A stretch of DNA of 48,270 bases from Acidimicrobiia bacterium (GCA_025359845.1 JANYDT010000012.1:1-48270); one strand, 5' to 3'; counted from the stretch's first letter, positions 25,810-33,743 are shown. The notes: generated by a model from the sequence alone, not told the origin. Numbers and translations are program-made.

Positions 25810-25815
25810 GAAGGC

Positions 25816-25926
25816 GTGGGATTCAATCCTTACCGTCCCCAACGTCGGCGCCGCTCCGACTATCTTCTGGTGGGAAGTGCTCTGTTGATTACCGTGGCCC
25901 TGTTAGCATGGGCCTTCCTCGGCTGA
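25816..25926 (+). CDS. 36-residue single-pass membrane peptide
   Basis: GTG at 25816-25818, TGA at 25924-25926. The peptide begins with a basic stretch MGFNPYRPQRRRRSDY (initiator GTG read as Met) and ends with one hydrophobic helix, LLVGSALLITVALLAWAFLG. That is the layout of a small inner-membrane protein with the basic end in the cytoplasm. The next gene starts one base after its stop, so the two are certainly co-transcribed if real. Similar tiny membrane proteins exist in actinobacteria, but I cannot name a family. Support comes from the clean topology, the tight junction and the upstream promoter-like repeats. Confidence 0.6.
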   Translation: MGFNPYRPQRRRRSDYLLVGSALLITVALLAWAFLG

Positions 25927-25927
25927 C

Positions 25928-26149
25928 ATGCCATCAGATCCCTTCCAGCTGTTCACCGCCGAAGAACTCGAAGTCACCCGAGTTCAGCCGTATCAAGCGT
26001 TGAAACGCTATCTATGCCCCGGTTGCAACCAAATGATCGAACCCGGGGTCGGCCACCTCGTCGTGTTGCCCAGACCAGCAGCCGATCTTCGTCGGCATTG
26101 GCATCGTCCGTGTTGGACGAACCGCGAACGACGACGCGCCAAGCACTAA
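25928..26149 (+). CDS. Small cysteine/histidine protein, putative zinc binding
   Basis: The 73 residues contain CPGCNQMIEPGVGHLVV and, 25 residues later, HWHRPCW. The spacing CxxC...HxHxxC suggests a single zinc site. Short proteins with this pattern are widespread in actinobacteria, often annotated misleadingly as ATP/GTP-binding; the function is unknown. It starts one base after the membrane peptide gene and ends overlapping the convergent yraN stop by four bases. The pair is divergently oriented to comM. Confidence 0.8.
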   Translation: MPSDPFQLFTAEELEVTRVQPYQALKRYLCPGCNQMIEPGVGHLVVLPRPAADLRRHWHRPCWTNRERRRAKH

Positions 26150-26508
26150 AACGCGCCCTCCAGAACTTCGACCGACCCGGCCGGGTCGACCGCGGCCACG
26201 TCGAAACGAAGCTCAAGCCACTCTTCGGTGCCTGACTCGCGCCGAGCCGCCAGCCACGCCATGGCCAGGCCCCGCAAACGCCTTTGCTTGGCCTCCGTTA
26301 CCGCTTCGAAACCGGTGCCGAACTGCGCCGATGACCGCGTCTTGACTTCGCAGAACACGCATTGTCGACCGAGCCGGGCAATCAAGTCGATTTCGCCCAA
26401 ACGACCGTTGCGCCAATTTCGCCCGACGATCTCAAAACCCTTGGCGATGTACCAATTGGCGGCCGCTTCCTCGCCCAAGGCTCCGAGCTGTTGGCGGGCA
26501 TGAACCAT
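26146..26508 (-). CDS. yraN: YraN family protein (UPF0102, nuclease-like fold)
   Basis: The 120-residue protein carries the family pattern LGALGEEAAANWYIAKGFE, then NWRNGRLGEIDLIAR and VFCEVKTRSSAQFG. The conserved E, D and ExK resemble the active site of restriction-type nucleases. Its precise function is not established. AAAGGAG lies close before the ATG at 26506-26508, supporting this start. It lies in the lepB-DUF2469-yraN-comM order typical of the phylum and converges on the small zinc protein gene. Confidence 0.93.
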   Translation of the reverse strand: MVHARQQLGALGEEAAANWYIAKGFEIVGRNWRNGRLGEIDLIARLGRQCVFCEVKTRSSAQFGTGFEAVTEAKQRRLRGLAMAWLAARRESGTEEWLELRFDVAAVDPAGSVEVLEGAF

Positions 26509-26538
26509 TTCTCTCCTTTCGCCCTGACTGGCGCAGCC

Positions 26539-26832
26539 TCACTCCCCGGGTCGGGCAAGTTCTTCCACGTTGACGTCTTTGAACGTGACGACCCGGACGT
26601 GGCGCACAAATCGGGCCGGCCGATACATGTCCCAGACCCACGCGTCGTGCAGTTCGAGTTCGAACCACGTGCGCGTGCCGTCGTTTCGGGGTTCGAGCTT
26701 CACCTCATTGGCGAGGTAAAACCGCCGTTCAGTTTCGACGACGTGAGTAAACATTCCGACGACATCTTTGTACTCCTTGTACAACTGGAGTTCGATCTCG
26801 CTCTCATAGCGTTCCAGGTCTTCAGTGCTCAC
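26539..26832 (-). CDS. DUF2469 family protein
   Basis: Actinobacterial protein of unknown function. The 97 residues match the family almost throughout: MSTEDLERYESEIELQLYKE, then VVETERRFYLANEV and AWVWDMYRPARFV, ending VVTFKDVNVEELA. The start is GTG (26830-26832), 17 bp from the lepB stop. rnhB (ribonuclease HII), which normally stands between lepB and DUF2469 in this phylum, is not here. Confidence 0.95.
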   Translation of the reverse strand: MSTEDLERYESEIELQLYKEYKDVVGMFTHVVETERRFYLANEVKLEPRNDGTRTWFELELHDAWVWDMYRPARFVRHVRVVTFKDVNVEELARPGE

Positions 26833-26849
26833 ACCGTTTTACCTGAACC

Positions 26850-27518
26850 TCACAGGAACGCCCCTCGCCAGGGTGGCCAGATGCGCACAACCGCCCGCCC
26901 GACCATAGCGTCACGGTTGATGGTCTGACAGAACATGGGATTGGACTGGGGCCGTTCGGCCGGGCAGGTCCAAAAGCGGCTGTCTTCGGAGTTGCCTCGG
27001 TTGTCACCCATCATCCAGTATCGCCCCACCGGTATCTTGACGGGACCGAAGTCAGACGTTATGACCGAGGGTTGGAGGTATGGCTCGATGAGCTGCTTGC
27101 CGTTGACGAGTATGTGGCCGTTTCGGCCTTCGAGGGTTTCTCCGGGCAGGCCAATCAGCCGCTTGATGAGATTTTTGTCTTTGTCGTGTTGGATACCGAC
27201 CACTTCTAGCAAATTTCGCAGGGTCCGTACCGGCAGCGCAGGTTGCTTGCTATAAACCGTCGGATTGTCGAACACGATCACGTCGCCCCGGCGGGGATCG
27301 TGAAGTCGGTAAGAAAGTCGCGACACGACCACTCGGTCGTTCACTTTCAGGGTCGGGTCCATTGACTTCGAGGGGATATAAAACGCCAGCCCCAAGAAGG
27401 TGCGGATGACGAATGCCAAAACGATCGCCACGATGGCCAGACCGACGTACTCACGCACCGTCGCGAGGGGTGAGCGTCGGGCCCTATGGGGCCAACGCGA
27501 CCTGCGGCTGACCGACAA
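26850..27518 (-). CDS. lepB: Signal peptidase I
   Basis: Membrane serine/lysine protease removing signal peptides from exported proteins. From the TTG at 27516-27518 it has 222 residues. One transmembrane helix is at about 26-46, followed by the catalytic serine S52 in PSKSMDPTL and the lysine K118 in LIKRLIGLPGE. The family box GRYWMMGDNRGNSEDSR lies near residues 165-181. No ATG or GTG precedes residue 1 in frame; a GTG about 20 codons later is the alternative start. It is downstream of rplS and upstream of DUF2469. Confidence 0.93.
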   Translation of the reverse strand: MSVSRRSRWPHRARRSPLATVREYVGLAIVAIVLAFVIRTFLGLAFYIPSKSMDPTLKVNDRVVVSRLSYRLHDPRRGDVIVFDNPTVYSKQPALPVRTLRNLLEVVGIQHDKDKNLIKRLIGLPGETLEGRNGHILVNGKQLIEPYLQPSVITSDFGPVKIPVGRYWMMGDNRGNSEDSRFWTCPAERPQSNPMFCQTINRDAMVGRAVVRIWPPWRGAFL

Positions 27519-27610
27519 CTCGGCGTCGTCGGCTGACGGCTCGGACGCCGGGGCGTCGCCAGCTGGGCCCTCGAACGAGGCGTCGAGGGCGGGCGAAGGC
27601 CCTCTCTCGC

Positions 27611-27961
27611 TCAGCGGGGAACCCGCTTCTCCTTGATCTTGGCTGCCTTACCCTGCAAATCGCGCAGGTAATACAGCTTGGCGCGCCGGACGTCGCCACG
27701 AGCCACGATCTCGATTTGGGCGATGATCGGCGAATGCACCGGGAATGTTCGTTCGACCCCGACGCCGAAGCTCACCTTGCGCACTTTGAACGTTTCGCGG
27801 ATTCCGTCACCTTGGCGGCCGATGACATAGCCCTGGAACACCTGGACCCGCTCTCGGTTGCCTTCGACGACGCGGACGTGCACCTTGACGGTGTCGCCGG
27901 GCCCGAACTCGGGGATGTCGGTGCGGAGGTTGGGACGATCGACGAGGTCGGTGGGGTTCAT
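27611..27961 (-). CDS. rplS: 50S ribosomal protein L19
   Basis: Large-subunit protein at the 30S interface. The 116 residues show [20 protein letters not shown] near the start, [18 protein letters not shown], then [20 protein letters not shown] and the C-terminal [18 protein letters not shown]. The ATG overlaps the trmD stop by four bases, the conserved trmD-rplS pair. Confidence 0.98.
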   Translation of the reverse strand: MNPTDLVDRPNLRTDIPEFGPGDTVKVHVRVVEGNRERVQVFQGYVIGRQGDGIRETFKVRKVSFGVGVERTFPVHSPIIAQIEIVARGDVRRAKLYYLRDLQGKAAKIKEKRVPR

Positions 27962-28707
27962 GGCGCGAGAATCTCCTGCGGAGGCAGACCGGGGGACTCT
28001 GAATGATAGTCGCTGCCGGACGGGTCGCGGCGCGCCAGGTCGGGGCGACGAAGCCGGGTCCTATCGATTGCCCGTTCGCGGCGCCAAGAGGCCACGCGAC
28101 CGTGGTCTCCCGAACGTAGAACGGCCGGAACAGACCAGCCTCGAAACTCGGCCGGGCGGGTGTACTGCGGATACTCGAGCAGAACTTCCCCAGTTGATCC
28201 TGAGCTGAAGCTCTCCTCCACGGCGCTCTGGGCATTGCCTATGACACCCGGCACCAGTCGGGCCACAGCCTCGATTACGGCCATTGCCGCGACCTCACCG
28301 CCACCGAGCACAAAATCACCAAGAGACAACTCGCCATCCACGAGATGATCGTGAATACGTTGGTCGAATCCCTCATAGCGACCGCAGAGGAGCGAGAACC
28401 CGCGTAACGTTGCCAACGAACGGGCCACCGTCTGATCAAATCGTCGACCGCCCGGAGTTAATACGTAGAGGGGACGAACCGGAGCTACGGCCTCGACGGA
28501 GGCAAACACCGGGCCGGGGGCCAACACCATCCCCGCGCCCCCGCCGAACGGGGCATCGTCCACCGCTTTGTGAGCACCCGCGCCGTGGTCGCGCAGGTCG
28601 TGCACGCCGACGCTCAGCACACCGTGCACGGCGGCCTTGCCCAACAAGCTGGTCTGACGAAACTCGAGCAAAAGCGCAGGAAACAACGTGAAGACGTCGA
28701 TCTTCAC
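27958..28707 (-). CDS. trmD: tRNA (guanine-N1)-methyltransferase
   Basis: Methylates G37 of tRNAs to prevent frameshifting. The 249 residues start with GTG and [13 protein letters not shown]. The trefoil-knot SAM site is visible as [13 protein letters not shown] and [18 protein letters not shown], and the tRNA-binding C-terminal part as [18 protein letters not shown]. It begins two bases after the rimM stop and overlaps rplS by four bases. The last 30 residues are variable. Confidence 0.97.
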   Translation of the reverse strand: MKIDVFTLFPALLLEFRQTSLLGKAAVHGVLSVGVHDLRDHGAGAHKAVDDAPFGGGAGMVLAPGPVFASVEAVAPVRPLYVLTPGGRRFDQTVARSLATLRGFSLLCGRYEGFDQRIHDHLVDGELSLGDFVLGGGEVAAMAVIEAVARLVPGVIGNAQSAVEESFSSGSTGEVLLEYPQYTRPAEFRGWSVPAVLRSGDHGRVASWRRERAIDRTRLRRPDLARRDPSGSDYHSESPGLPPQEILAP

Positions 28708-28709
28708 GC

Positions 28710-29294
28710 TTACACCAGCTCGAACAGGCCGTCCGGCGGATCAATCGTGATGAGCTTGGGCTCGATCGCCGTTACGAACACCATAGGCACAAGGTGTTGT
28801 CGTCCTGCGTCCGCTACGACGAGAAGATCGTGGGCCGGGTTTTCTTCAACCGCCACGACTTCGCCCCGCCGCAACCCGTCCGATTCGACCACCACGCTGC
28901 CAATGAGGTCGTGCACCCAGATCACGCCTTCCACCTCGATAGGTTCAGCCCGCAGTTCGAGCCCCCGGAGGCCTTCGGCGGCGGTGCGATCGGGCACTCC
29001 TTCGAAGTGCACTTTCCAACCGCTCGTCAAACGCGAACGGCTCACGACGATGAACGGGCCGCGGTCGGTTTCGAAGGTCGCTCCGACGGCCAACCGTTCT
29101 TCACGCTCGGAACTCAAATGCACAACGACATCCCCCCGCAAACCGTGGGCCCGCCCGATACGACCTACCGAGAGCAGCACCGGGCCCTCTGAATCGCGTC
29201 CGTCCAACTCGCGTTCATCCGAATTGCGTTCATCCGAATCGAGCCCGGCGAAATCAGCGGCCACTAGGTCACTGGCAGGGCCGTCAGTCGACAA
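28710..29294 (-). CDS. rimM: 16S rRNA processing protein RimM with acidic repeat N-terminus
   Basis: Assembly factor for the 30S head. Residues from about 38 match the family: LLSVGRIGRAHGLRGDVVVH, an N-terminal beta barrel, then a PRC-barrel with EVEGVIWVHDLIGSVV and GQHLVPMV-type ends (here RQHLVPMVFV and DPPDGLFE). The first 37 residues are an acidic extension with SDERN and SDERE encoded by a 15-bp direct repeat (29211-29240). The TTG at 29292-29294 overlaps khpA by 11 bp. The GTG at 29262-29264 is an equally credible start that still includes the repeat. Confidence 0.92.
   Translation of the reverse strand: MSTDGPASDLVAADFAGLDSDERNSDERELDGRDSEGPVLLSVGRIGRAHGLRGDVVVHLSSEREERLAVGATFETDRGPFIVVSRSRLTSGWKVHFEGVPDRTAAEGLRGLELRAEPIEVEGVIWVHDLIGSVVVESDGLRRGEVVAVEENPAHDLLVVADAGRQHLVPMVFVTAIEPKLITIDPPDGLFELV
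29211..29240 (-). repeat. Two-copy 15-bp tandem repeat inside rimM
   Basis: GCGTTCATCCGAATT at 29211-29225 is followed by GCGTTCATCCGAATC at 29226-29240, 14 of 15 bases identical. It encodes the tandem pentapeptides SDERN and SDERE in the variable N-terminus of RimM. Confidence 0.85.
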
Positions 29295-29550
29295 TATCGA
29301 CGTAGATGTCGAGCTCGTCGAGGGCGCCGGCGGCCCGTACGACGGCCCGCACAGCCTGGGCCGTACGACCTTTGCGACCTATCACGCGGCCCATGTCGCC
29401 GGGTGCCACCGACAGCTCTAGCGACACCCGGTTTCGCGAGGTGCGAGCATTTATTTCGATCGAGTCGCGATCTTCGACCAGCTCTTCAGCCAAGTATTGC
29501 AAAGCGGCACGAGCTCTTCCGCCCGGCAACGCGTTCGGATCAGCATCCAT
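29284..29550 (-). CDS. khpA: KH-domain RNA-binding protein KhpA
   Basis: Small single-KH protein that with KhpB binds many RNAs in Gram-positive bacteria. The ATG at 29548-29550 gives 88 residues; the open frame extends upstream without family similarity. The core is VSLELSVAPGDMGRVIGRKGRTAQAVRAV, with the GxxG loop GRKG, and it ends LDIYVDIVD. It sits 10 bp after rpsP and overlaps the probable rimM start, the conserved rpsP-khpA-rimM order. Confidence 0.93.
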   Translation of the reverse strand: MDADPNALPGGRARAALQYLAEELVEDRDSIEINARTSRNRVSLELSVAPGDMGRVIGRKGRTAQAVRAVVRAAGALDELDIYVDIVD

Positions 29551-29560
29551 GACCCGACGA

Positions 29561-29830
29561 CTACTTGGCCCGACTGGCCTTGAAGGCGTCGGCCACGCCC
29601 GACAATTCGAACAACTTCGCCACGCGTTCTGTGGGCTGAGCGCCGTTCTTGAGCCAGCCGACGATCTTTTCGGTTTCGAACACAATCTTCGACGGGTCGC
29701 GGCGGGGCTCGTAGGTACCGAGTATCTCGATGAACCGACCATCACGGGCGGCCCGGGAGTCGGCGGCCACAAGACGGTAAGTCGGTTGCTTGGTCTTACC
29801 CATCCGCATAAGGCGGAGTTTCACGGCCAC
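29561..29830 (-). CDS. rpsP: 30S ribosomal protein S16
   Basis: Small-subunit assembly protein. The start chosen is the GTG at 29828-29830, giving 89 residues and the family-typical beginning (M)AVKLRLMRMGKTKQPTYR. An ATG four codons upstream exists, but the AGGAG directly abuts it, whereas the same AGGAG is about 12 bases from the GTG. ADSRAARDGRFIEILGTYEP is the conserved middle part. The C-terminal region from WLKNGAQPTERVAKL is also typical. Confidence 0.95.
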   Translation of the reverse strand: MAVKLRLMRMGKTKQPTYRLVAADSRAARDGRFIEILGTYEPRRDPSKIVFETEKIVGWLKNGAQPTERVAKLFELSGVADAFKASRAK

Positions 29831-29847
29831 GATTCGATACATCTCCT

Positions 29848-29898
29848 GGTACTAGTCGCTCGACAAGTCGTCGAACGGGAACGGTAAAGACTAGCACC
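29848..29898 (-). terminator. Hairpin between ffh and rpsP
   Basis: GGTACTAGTC (29848-29857) and GACTAGCACC (29889-29898) are inverted repeats with one mismatch, enclosing 31 bases with a smaller CGAC/GTCG stem. It lies in the 94-bp spacer and could be an ffh terminator or part of the rpsP leader. No T-run is present. Confidence 0.35.
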
Positions 29899-29924
29899 GC
29901 CGAGATGGGCCGAGCCTCAGCCGA

Positions 29925-31427
29925 CTACCGTCCCTTTTTAGGTGTCGCTCGCCCCGACGCTTTGGGCTTGGGCTTGACGCCGGCCACGCCGGGACGGGGA
30001 AGGCCCGGCAACCCGGGAAGGGTCGGCAGCGACGCTCGTCGTGGGAGGCCCGCACCGGCGGGCAGTCCGAGGTCGGCGGGGTCAAGGTCGCCGGACTTGA
30101 TGGCCTTGGCCATCTGGCGGGCCTGAGCGATACGGCCCTTTCCCAGCATGGGACCGAGGGAGCCCATCATCTTTTGCATCTCTTTGAACTGTTTGAGCAG
30201 GTGGTTGACCTCGTTCACGCCCACCCCCGACCCTTTCGCGATGCGCAATCGACGGCTGCCGTCGATAAGCGACGGATCGAGACGCTCTTTGCGGGTCATC
30301 GACAGGATCATCGCTTCCACCCGATCAAGTTCGCCGTCGTCAAGGTCGGCGTTTTTGAGTTCCTTGCCAAGGCCGGGAATCATCTTCGCCAATGCGCCCA
30401 TGGAACCCATCTTGCGAACCGACCGCATTTGCTCCAAGAAGTCTTCAAGGCTGAACTTGCCGCTCGTGAGGGCAGCCGCCGCTTTCTCGGCCGCCTCAAC
30501 TGTGAACTCCTGCTCAGCCCTCTCGATCAGAGTGAGCATGTCGCCCATGCCTAGAATCCGCGACGCCATCCGATCGGGGTGGAAGGGCTCGAAATCGGCC
30601 AGCTTCTCTCCCACCGAGGCAAAGGCGATAGGTCGTCCGACCACGTGTTTCACGCTCAGGGCGGCGCCACCGCGAGCGTCGCCATCGAGCTTCGTCAAGA
30701 TCACCCCATCGAGCGCGAGGGCGGCGTGGAAAGCCTCGGCCGTCGTGACCGCGTCCTGTCCGGTCATCGCGTCGATCACCAGAAACGTGTAGTGGGGTTG
30801 CACGGCCTCACTGATGCGACGCACTTCGTCCATGAGTTCGACGTCGATCGACAAGCGGCCGGCGGTGTCGACGATCACGACGTCTTTGCCGAGTCGGCGC
30901 GCCTCTTCAAGCCCCGCGGCAGCCACCTTCACCGGATCGGTGGGCTCACTGAAAACCGTGACGCCCACCTGCTTGCCCAAAATCCGGAGCTGCTCTACCG
31001 CCGCCGGACGCGCCAAGTCGGCACCGACAAGCAGCGGGTTACGGCCCTGGCTCTTGAACCAGCGGGCCAACTTGGCCGAGTTGGTGGTTTTACCCGAACC
31101 TTGAAGCCCGGCCATGAGCACGACGGTCGGCGGTTTCGAGGCGTAGACAATCTTGAGGGTCTCGCCGCCGAGCGTGTCGACCAACTCGTCATGGACGATC
31201 TTGATGACCTGCTGCGCCGGGTTGAGTACCTTCGACAAGTCGGCGCCGATGCACTGCGCCCGAATCCGGTCGCGTAGCCCCCGCACCACGTCGAGGTTGA
31301 CGTCGGCCTCCAAGAGGGCGACGCGAATCTCGCGCAGAACTTCGTCGACTTCCTTTTCGCCTAGGCGACCGCGCCCTTTGAGGCGAGTGAAGATGGTGTC
31401 GAAGCGATCGGACAGACTGTCAAACAT
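29925..31427 (-). CDS. ffh: Signal recognition particle protein Ffh
   Basis: GTPase that binds signal sequences with 4.5S RNA and targets ribosomes to the membrane. The ATG at 31425-31427 gives MFDSLSDRFDTIF, the canonical start; an ATG two codons earlier and further upstream codons are alternatives. It has 500 residues. The N domain is followed by the G domain with GLQGSGKTTNSAKLA, DTAGRLSID and TKLDGDARGGAA. The methionine-rich M domain contains the SRP RNA-binding DPSLIDGSRRLRIAKGSGV. The C-terminal 60 residues are a basic P/G/L-rich tail. Its start lies only 22 bp from that of a divergent protease gene. Confidence 0.97.
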   Translation of the reverse strand: MFDSLSDRFDTIFTRLKGRGRLGEKEVDEVLREIRVALLEADVNLDVVRGLRDRIRAQCIGADLSKVLNPAQQVIKIVHDELVDTLGGETLKIVYASKPPTVVLMAGLQGSGKTTNSAKLARWFKSQGRNPLLVGADLARPAAVEQLRILGKQVGVTVFSEPTDPVKVAAAGLEEARRLGKDVVIVDTAGRLSIDVELMDEVRRISEAVQPHYTFLVIDAMTGQDAVTTAEAFHAALALDGVILTKLDGDARGGAALSVKHVVGRPIAFASVGEKLADFEPFHPDRMASRILGMGDMLTLIERAEQEFTVEAAEKAAAALTSGKFSLEDFLEQMRSVRKMGSMGALAKMIPGLGKELKNADLDDGELDRVEAMILSMTRKERLDPSLIDGSRRLRIAKGSGVGVNEVNHLLKQFKEMQKMMGSLGPMLGKGRIAQARQMAKAIKSGDLDPADLGLPAGAGLPRRASLPTLPGLPGLPRPGVAGVKPKPKASGRATPKKGR

Positions 31428-31449
31428 CGACATGGAACGATAGGGGCCA

Positions 31450-32259
31450 ATGGCTACCACTACGTACCAACCTCAACAAGTAACCCGACGCACCGTCCGA
31501 CCAAGCCCGATCTTCTTCGGGATCGTCGCGCTCGCGGTCTTCGGCGGCGCGCTGGCGTACTACGCCGATCCGTCCGGATCAAAGGGCATGCGCCAAGCCG
31601 GGGTATTCATACTGGTGCTCGCCGGGTGGGTGGTATCGCTCTGCCTCCACGAGTTCGGCCATGCACTGGTGGCCTACCTCGGAGGCGACTACACCGTGGC
31701 CGACAAGGGGTACCTCACCCTCGATGTGCGCAAATACGCCGATCGAGGTCTGTCGCTCTTCTTGCCACTGATCTTTTTGGCCCTTGGCGGCATCGGGCTG
31801 CCCGGAGGCGCGGTATGGATCAACCAAGGGCTGATCCGAGATCGGCGCGTGCGCACCCTGGTGAGCCTGGCCGGACCAGCCGCCAACCTTCTGGTCGGCG
31901 TGGTGCTTCTCAGCCCGTTTTGGACCGGAATGCTCGACTACAACACCCATCCGACGCTGGCCGGCGGACTCGCCTTCCTCGGATATTTGCAGTTCTTTGC
32001 CGCCATCTTGAACTTGTTGCCGATTCCGGGGCTCGACGGGTTCGGCGCCATCGAAGCGTGGCTACCACGCCGAGTTCTCCAAGCCGTCGCTCCCGTTCGC
32101 CAATATTCCTTCCTCATCTTGTTCCTCGCTATCAATCGCGTCGACGGGGTCCATCGGTTCTTGACCGGTGGGGCGGCCCGGGCCCTCGACACCTTGCATG
32201 TCCGCCCGTCGATTCTGTGGGCCCTCGGCTATCAGTTGTTCAAATTCTGGAACCTGTGA
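31450..32259 (+). CDS. Site-2 protease family membrane metallopeptidase (M50B type)
   Basis: The 269-residue protein has about six hydrophobic segments. The zinc motif HEFGH lies in SLCLHEFGHALVAYLGGD near residues 66-70, and the second metal site NLLPIPGLDGFG near residue 190. No PDZ or CBS domain is present, so it belongs to the compact M50 group rather than RseP. GGGG precedes the ATG (31450-31452). It is divergent from ffh with only 22 bp between start codons. Substrate unknown. Confidence 0.9.
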   Translation: MATTTYQPQQVTRRTVRPSPIFFGIVALAVFGGALAYYADPSGSKGMRQAGVFILVLAGWVVSLCLHEFGHALVAYLGGDYTVADKGYLTLDVRKYADRGLSLFLPLIFLALGGIGLPGGAVWINQGLIRDRRVRTLVSLAGPAANLLVGVVLLSPFWTGMLDYNTHPTLAGGLAFLGYLQFFAAILNLLPIPGLDGFGAIEAWLPRRVLQAVAPVRQYSFLILFLAINRVDGVHRFLTGGAARALDTLHVRPSILWALGYQLFKFWNL

Positions 32260-32371
32260 TTACGAGCGCGGCCGCCGGCCATCTACACCCCGACCGACGG
32301 CCACGAACCTGGGCAACGACTGCGATCCTTCGCGTCGGAGTGGACTTGTACTACTCTTCCAAAATCCGGTT

Positions 32372-32387
32372 GGTGACATGCATCACA
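32372..32387. promoter_or_regulatory. CRP/GlxR-like operator upstream of the ABC importer
   Basis: GGTGACATGCATCACA matches the CRP-family consensus TGTGA-N6-TCACA at nine of ten defined positions. It lies about 125 bp before livJ in the 253-bp spacer 32260-32512, where nothing else was found. GlxR in Corynebacterium uses the same motif. Binding here is an inference. Confidence 0.35.
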
Positions 32388-32512
32388 CGGCCGCAGAGCG
32401 CGACCACCCGATGCTCGAACCGAATCGGAGCCGGGCTTTCCGGCTCATCATCGGTCGTGTATCGACCGCTCAAATCCGCCGATCAAGGTCGGCCAAATCC
32501 TTAGGGGAATGC

Positions 32513-33673
32513 ATGATCAAGAACTTCCGATTTGCCGCCGCGAGCACCGCGGCCGCAATGCTCGTAGCTTTCGGCGTCACGAGCAGCCAAGCCGCCACCA
32601 AAGCCAAGGCGGCCAAGACCGTAACGTGTGCGAAGGGCATCAAGATCGCCTTCATGGGCGCGCTCTCGGGCGACAACGGCCAACTCGGCCAGAACATGGT
32701 CGATGGCGCACAGATCGCGTTTGACGATTGGAACAAGGCCAACAAGAACTGCCAGATCGAATTCGCGAAAAAGGGCAGCTCAAGCTTCGACAGCCAAGGT
32801 GATCCGGCCCAGGCCAGCCCGCTCGCCGACAAACTACTCGGCGACAAGAAAATCGTCGCCCTCATCGGTCCTGGCTTCTCGGGTGAGACCAAGGCCACGA
32901 TGCCGAAGTTCGAGGAAGCCGGACTGTCCATGATTACGCCTGGCGCCACTAACGCCAAGCTCGCGGAAAACGGCTGGAAACAGTTCCACCGCATTCTCGC
33001 CAACGATGACAAGCAAGGTCCAGGAATCGTCACGCTCATCAAAGGCAAGGGCGCCAAGGCCGTCGGCGTCATCGACGACGCCTCCGAATACGGTAAAGGC
33101 CTGGCTGACACCGTGCGTTCCGGGCTGGGCGCGCTCGACGTGGCCAACGACACCATAGACCCGAAGGGCTCCGATTTCTCGGCCGCCGTGAACAAGATGA
33201 AGGCCGCGAACGTCGACTTCATTTTCTACGGCGGCTATTACGCCGAAGCGGCCAAGATGGTCAAGCAGCTGCGCGACGCCGGCGTCAAGGCCACCTTCGT
33301 CGGAGGTGACGGCGTGCTCGACCAGAAGTTCATCGACAACGCCGGAGCCACCACGGCCGAAGGTTCGCTCATCACGGCAACCGGCGCTCCGGGTAACGTG
33401 AATCCTGCCTTCCAGGCCAAATTTAAGGCCAAGTACAGCAAAGATCCGACCCTTTACGCACCCGAGGCGTACGACTGTGCCCAGGTGTTCCTCGCTGCGA
33501 TCAAGGCCGGAAAGCCTACTCGGGCCGCCATTTCCGCCTTCGTGAGCGCCTACGATGCCGACGGCATCACCAAGCACATCAAGTTCACGCCCCAAGGCGA
33601 AGTGGCCGGCGATACCGTCTTCTCGTACCAGGCCACCAGCGGAGTATTGAAGTATATCGGCATCGTCAAGTAG
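32513..33673 (+). CDS. livJ: Branched-chain amino-acid-type ABC transporter substrate-binding protein
   Basis: Periplasmic-type binding protein feeding the LivHMGF permease. The ATG at 32513-32515, with AGGGGA six bases upstream, gives 386 residues. The frame is open 115 codons further upstream without sense. Residues 1-27 are a signal peptide ending TSSQA; no lipobox cysteine is seen, so anchoring would need another mechanism. The Leu/Ile/Val-binding fold is evident from IKIAFMGALSGDNGQLGQNMVDGAQIAFDD, IGPGFSGETKATMP and DFIFYGGYYAEAAKM. The ligand could be amino acids or amides and urea; this is not decidable from sequence. A strong hairpin follows the gene. Confidence 0.92.
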   Translation: MIKNFRFAAASTAAAMLVAFGVTSSQAATKAKAAKTVTCAKGIKIAFMGALSGDNGQLGQNMVDGAQIAFDDWNKANKNCQIEFAKKGSSSFDSQGDPAQASPLADKLLGDKKIVALIGPGFSGETKATMPKFEEAGLSMITPGATNAKLAENGWKQFHRILANDDKQGPGIVTLIKGKGAKAVGVIDDASEYGKGLADTVRSGLGALDVANDTIDPKGSDFSAAVNKMKAANVDFIFYGGYYAEAAKMVKQLRDAGVKATFVGGDGVLDQKFIDNAGATTAEGSLITATGAPGNVNPAFQAKFKAKYSKDPTLYAPEAYDCAQVFLAAIKAGKPTRAAISAFVSAYDADGITKHIKFTPQGEVAGDTVFSYQATSGVLKYIGIVK

Positions 33674-33713
33674 CTTCACCGGTCTGGTCGCAGACCTGAA
33701 CCCAATCTGGGAG

Positions 33714-33743
33714 GGGTCGGAAGTGGTTCGCCATTTCCGACCC
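33714..33743 (+). terminator. UUCG-capped hairpin between livJ and livH
   Basis: GGGTCGGAAGTGG (33714-33726) pairs with CCATTTCCGACCC (33731-33743) over 13 bp with one G-U, closed by TTCG. Only TTCT follows. It is likely a partial terminator and 3'-end stabiliser that raises binding protein over permease. Confidence 0.65.

Noticed and set aside
32168-32512. Upstream extension of the livJ frame to 501 codons
   Set aside because: The extension is not protein-like and precedes a clear ribosome binding site and signal peptide; treated as leader.
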